Positions 60,753 to 64,000 of a stretch of 64,000 nt of DNA are shown piece by piece (position 1 is the first letter of the stretch; each line of letters starts with the position of its first letter). The translations under genes were made by a program, and so were the position numbers. The stretch covers positions 62,001 to 126,000 of the forward strand of contig JAEWSG010000024.1 in NCBI GenBank assembly GCA_023398495.1, read 5' to 3'. The DNA comes from Bacillota bacterium. Its GTDB lineage: Bacteria > Bacillota > Clostridia > Acetivibrionales > Acetivibrionaceae. The notes under the pieces were generated by a model. It was given only the letters and a program-made list of their open reading frames with translations. It searched no databases and was not told the origin of the DNA.

Positions 60753-60977
60753 TCCATGATGAATATAACCTTGGTGAAAACAAAAAAACGGCTTTTTGAC
60801 TTATTTTGAGGTCTGGAAATGTCGATATATAAAAGAAGCTCCACGTTATGACTTTTTTATACAAAATATATTTACTATAGTTTAATGTAATTGTAAATAT
60901 AAAAAATATTTGATAAAATTATCAACAGAACATCCTGTTGTTCGACTTGGTGTAGATCTGGTATAAGGAGGAGGAAT

Positions 60978-63476
60978 ATGTCTTTAAAAATACTGGTGGT
61001 TGACGATTCTGGAACAGATCGAAAAATAATTAAGAGCATGCTTGTTGGACACAATGTTTTGCTTGCTGGTGATGGAATTGAAGCTCTGCGTACAATTGAA
61101 GACAATCCTGATGTTGATATACTGCTACTTGATCTAGATATGCCCAATAGGGATGGCATCCAGGTTCTTGAATTACTTAGGTCAGACAAACGTTACAAAA
61201 AGTTGCGTATCATCATCCTTACCAATTACGGCGAACTGGAGAACGAAATCAAAGGTCTCCAACTTGGTGCTGTGGACTATATCAGGAAACCGATCCATAT
61301 GGAATCATTGAAAGCAAGAATTGAAATTCATGTGGAGCTGCTTAAAGTTCAACAGATACTTGAAGAAAGACGGCTTGAGAACAAGTTAACTTTTGATACT
61401 ATACTCCAAGAGGCACCTATTGGTATAGCTATTTCACAAAGTGATGAACCTTATTCTTACGGTAGTTATTTTGTTAGTATGAACCCTGCCTTTGAGCAGA
61501 TAACCGGAAGAACCAAAGAGGAACTTAATAATATAGGGTGGGCACAAATTACATATCCTGCAGATATAGAAGCGGATTTAAATAGTTTTGTAAAGCTGAA
61601 AAATGGAGAGGCAAAAAGTTATTCAATTGAAAAACGCTTGATTAAACCGGATGGCTCGCTTGTTTGGGTAGATGTTGTTGTGGCGAATTTATCCATGGCA
61701 TGTCAGGGTGAATATGGATATATATGCCTTGTTCTAGATACTACAAAGAGAAAAGAAACTGAACAGGCTCTGGCTGAAAGTGAACGTAGTAAATCAGTAC
61801 TCCTCTCAAACCTTCAAGGCATGGCATATAGGTGTAATTATGATCGTGACTGGACAATGCAATTTGTTTCGTCCGGTTGTTTTGAATTAACCGGCTATAT
61901 GCCAGAAAATCTATTATATAACAGGGACCTATGCTTCAATGATCTTATTACACCAGAATATCGAGAACTGCTGTGGAAAGAGTGGGAACGAATTCTTTCC
62001 AAGAGGTTACCCTTTAAATATGAATATGAAATGACAACGGCAAAGGGTATACGTAAATGGGTGGTTGAAATTGGGCGTGGAATTTATAACGATCAGGGCA
62101 AGGTGGAAGCACTTGAAGGTATTATTATTGATATTTCAGACCGCAAAGTAATGGAAAATATATTAAGATATAATAACGAACATGATGAATGGACAGGTCT
62201 ATACAATCGTCGGTTTTTGGAAACTATATTATCAAATGATATAAAACTACAATCGACAGAAAAAAGAGCTCTTATAAGCATCAACCTTAGTGCACTGCAT
62301 TCGTTAACCATTACATATGGGTTTCAATACAGTCAGAATTTAATAAAAAGAGTTGCCATTGATTTGGAGCCACACTGTAGCGATCGATGCTTGCTATTTA
62401 ATACTTATGAATATAGTTTCGTTTTTTATGTAAAGTCATACAAGGATAAAAATGAATTATCAGATTTTTGTGAAGGCGTTTCAAGTACTTTAAATTCATT
62501 GCTTGCTGTTGAAAGAATCAATGCGGGTATTGGCGTCCTTGAAATAGACGAAGAGAATAAATATGATGTTGATCATTTACTTAAGAATCTTTTGATAACT
62601 TCAGAAGAAGCAATTCATCTCGGAGACGAAGAAAGTTACATATGTTTTTATGACAAAAAACTGGAAGAGCGGATACTCCGCAGAGAAATATTACAACGAG
62701 AGTTATCCCAGATTTCCGCTGGTGAAAAAGTAGGCCGACTGTTCTTGCAGTATCAGCCAATACTGGATCTACATAAGAATCGCATTTGCGGGTTTGAAGC
62801 CCTGGCAAGATACAATAGTGAAGAACTTGGTATGGTTCCTCCGCTCGAATTTATTCCGATCGCCGAGGAAACAAAGCACATAATCTCTATCGGAAATAAT
62901 ATCATTTATAAAGCGTGCGAATTTGTAAATAAACTGAAATGTCTTGGATATGATAAAATAAATGTAGCAATAAATATTTCAGCCATCCAACTGCTGAATA
63001 AAGGTTTCGTCGAGTATCTGACAGATGCGATCACAAAGATGAAGGTAGATCCGGAACTAATAATTCTTGAGCTTACAGAATCGGTTTTCTCATCAAAGTT
63101 TGATGAAATTAACAAAATCCTTGGTAGACTTAGTGATTACGGGATTAAGTGTTGCATTGACGACTTTGGTACCGGTTACTCTTCGCTCTCAAGAGAACGT
63201 GAACTTAATGTCAACTGCTTGAAAATTGATAAGGCATTTATTGATAAGCTCTTATTTCTGAAGAATGAAGAAACAATAACCGGAGACATCATCTCGTTGG
63301 CACATAGGCTCGGGCACTGTGTTGTGGCAGAAGGTGTAGAACAGGAAAAGCAGTTAGAGTATTTAAAAGCTCATGGCTGCGATAAAATTCAGGGATATCT
63401 GATTAGTAAACCTCTTTCTGAGGAAATGGCTATCAAATTTCTCGAGAATCAAATCGGAAAAGGAAGCTTTCAGTAG
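60978..63476 (+). CDS. Response regulator with PAS, degenerate GGDEF and EAL domains
   Basis: An 832-residue cytosolic signalling protein. Order: receiver domain (residues 1-120; phospho-acceptor Asp in LLLDLDMPNRDG, Lys in DYIRKPI), a PAS domain (about 135-255, FEQITGRTKEELNNIGW), a second PAS (about 270-385, YRCNYDRDWTMQFVSSGCFE), a GGDEF-like domain in which the active site reads NTYEYSF instead of GGDEF (about 395-560), and an EAL domain (about 585-825) with FEALAR, INIS, LELTES, DDFGTGYSSL, LKIDKAF and AEGVEQ. The GGDEF part is very probably inactive as a cyclase, while the EAL part keeps the metal-binding and catalytic residues, so the protein should hydrolyse cyclic di-GMP. No histidine kinase gene is adjacent. 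RBS TAAGGAGGAGG. Confidence 0.92.
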   Translation: MSLKILVVDDSGTDRKIIKSMLVGHNVLLAGDGIEALRTIEDNPDVDILLLDLDMPNRDGIQVLELLRSDKRYKKLRIIILTNYGELENEIKGLQLGAVDYIRKPIHMESLKARIEIHVELLKVQQILEERRLENKLTFDTILQEAPIGIAISQSDEPYSYGSYFVSMNPAFEQITGRTKEELNNIGWAQITYPADIEADLNSFVKLKNGEAKSYSIEKRLIKPDGSLVWVDVVVANLSMACQGEYGYICLVLDTTKRKETEQALAESERSKSVLLSNLQGMAYRCNYDRDWTMQFVSSGCFELTGYMPENLLYNRDLCFNDLITPEYRELLWKEWERILSKRLPFKYEYEMTTAKGIRKWVVEIGRGIYNDQGKVEALEGIIIDISDRKVMENILRYNNEHDEWTGLYNRRFLETILSNDIKLQSTEKRALISINLSALHSLTITYGFQYSQNLIKRVAIDLEPHCSDRCLLFNTYEYSFVFYVKSYKDKNELSDFCEGVSSTLNSLLAVERINAGIGVLEIDEENKYDVDHLLKNLLITSEEAIHLGDEESYICFYDKKLEERILRREILQRELSQISAGEKVGRLFLQYQPILDLHKNRICGFEALARYNSEELGMVPPLEFIPIAEETKHIISIGNNIIYKACEFVNKLKCLGYDKINVAINISAIQLLNKGFVEYLTDAITKMKVDPELIILELTESVFSSKFDEINKILGRLSDYGIKCCIDDFGTGYSSLSRERELNVNCLKIDKAFIDKLLFLKNEETITGDIISLAHRLGHCVVAEGVEQEKQLEYLKAHGCDKIQGYLISKPLSEEMAIKFLENQIGKGSFQ

Positions 63477-63702
63477 GCCATTTAAATAAATCTTAATTTA
63501 TAATTAATCAAAGAAAATGCCCATGAATTTGCCGTGTGAAAAATTTGGTTAAGTCTTGCGTAATCGGTAATGTTGTGGTATGATTATAGAGTTGGTCACT
63601 ATATATTACAGGATTGTTTTTCTTGAATACAACTCTCTTTAATTTTTTTGAGTGAGAAGTAAAGAATTATATAATCCAAATAAATTAAGGAGGTATATAG
63701 AT

Positions 63703-63906
63703 ATGGCAGATAAGGTTTTAGCATGTAAGGATTGTGGAGCAGAATTCGTATTTAATGAAAGTGAACAAGCTTTCTACAAAGAAAAGGGTTTCGATAATGA
63801 ACCACAAAGATGTCCTGATTGCAGAAGAGCAAGGAAGCAACAGAGGAGCAATAATAATAACAGAGGCGGCGGAAGAGGCGGCTTTGGTGGCGGTAATAGG
63901 TGGTAA
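63703..63906 (+). CDS. Small zinc-ribbon protein with Gly/Arg-rich tail
   Basis: A 67-residue protein. ATG 63703 follows AAGGAGG by about ten bases; an in-frame TTG 51 bases upstream lies before that site. The first half is a zinc ribbon with CKDCGAEFVF and RCPDCRRARK (two CxxC pairs) of the zf-trcl type. The second half is RSNNNNRGGGRGGFGGGNRW, an RGG-like tail that could bind RNA. Small proteins like this are widespread in clostridia and of unknown function; a role with RNA or ribosomes is a guess. It has its own terminator at 63913. Confidence 0.85.
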   Translation: MADKVLACKDCGAEFVFNESEQAFYKEKGFDNEPQRCPDCRRARKQQRSNNNNRGGGRGGFGGGNRW

Positions 63907-63912
63907 TCTGAA

Positions 63913-63937
63913 GGAGAGCATATAGCTCTCCTTTTTT
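63913..63937 (+). terminator. Terminator after the zinc-ribbon gene
   Basis: GGAGAGC (63913-63919) pairs with GCTCTCC (63925-63931) across a five-base loop, followed by six T. Confidence 0.9.
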
Positions 63938-64000
63938 GATATTAAGGAAATTATGAGGTCTTATTTTCATTTCTTGAACTGTAAATATTTCTGATGAGGT

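Noticed and set aside
1..64000. tRNA or rRNA genes
   Set aside because: I looked for GGTTCRA-type T-arms and rRNA-like conserved blocks on both strands and saw none. A short gene could still be missed; tRNAscan-SE would settle it.
1..64000. Prophage, integrase, transposase or defence-system genes
   Set aside because: No protein in the window has integrase, transposase, restriction, CRISPR or toxin-antitoxin motifs that I can recognise. Mobility signs are limited to small non-coding repeats.

Overview
The window looks like chromosome from a low-GC, Gram-positive, anaerobic, spore-former-type clostridium. The best guess is a mesophilic cellulosome producer of the Ruminiclostridium/Acetivibrio group. 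Evidence: AT-rich DNA, strong AGGAGG-type ribosome binding sites with frequent GTG/TTG starts, a secreted type I dockerin protein (28400-29707), RNase J, a MutS2-type ATPase, a ferritin-like protein and a [NiFe] hydrogenase subunit. I see no rRNA, tRNA, CRISPR array, transposase or phage genes.

Region 1 (1-16.5 kb, all + strand) is part of a specialised-metabolite cluster that continues upstream of the window. It encodes a family 2 glycosyltransferase (5' end missing), a GalT-like uridylyltransferase, a protein fusing a polyketide-synthase-type dehydratase fold to a BtrH-type transferase, an adenylation-carrier protein fused to a second BtrH-like domain, a 3-dehydroquinate-synthase-II homologue, an arylamine N-acetyltransferase homologue, a macrolide-type glycosyltransferase, a large alpha/beta-hydrolase whose nucleophile position is Cys (GxCxG), and a 1251-residue NRPS with a half condensation domain, adenylation, carrier and a third BtrH-like domain. 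No complete condensation domain or classical terminal thioesterase is present. My inference is that papain-like BtrH-family acyltransferases do the acyl transfer, possibly on an aryl (aminohydroxybenzoate-like) starter, giving a glycosylated product. This is the best candidate for an undescribed system.

Region 2 (16.6-23.5 kb) has two secreted stalk-domain/TPR proteins and a membrane-anchored HTH protein on the - strand. All three share a short Gly/Asn motif. A divergent LuxR-type regulator follows, and the regulatory gap between holds two palindromes, one of which is copied 16 kb away.

Region 3 (23.6-34.8 kb) carries amt with a structured leader, gltX, a MerR regulator, the dockerin protein, mutS2 without its Smr domain, a probable stand-alone structured RNA, a MITE-like hairpin, and two aminotransferases of different fold classes, the second behind a long hairpin leader.

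Region 4 (34.9-44.3 kb) has an AI-2E-family permease, a tiny TfoX C-terminal-like gene, thiM-thiE-thiD, a small ferritin-like protein, a [NiFe] hydrogenase large subunit with its maturation protease but no adjacent small subunit, a radical SAM/SPASM protein and RNase J.

Region 5 (44.3-64 kb) has an FtsX/LolD-type ABC exporter, a DbpA-like helicase, a TadG-like protein with NGS repeats, a secreted beta-helix protein with Thr/Pro linkers, an SDR and a decayed SDR fragment, an ECF sigma/anti-sigma pair, an ABC-F/DEAD-box pair, a REC-PAS-PAS-GGDEF(degenerate)-EAL protein and a small zinc-ribbon protein.

Several families of small dispersed repeats (8.6, 16.5, 22.6, 23.5, 38.5, 39.0, 42.4, 48.8, 57.4 and 60.6 kb) tie the intergenic regions together. 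All identifications were made by reading motifs. No database search was run.
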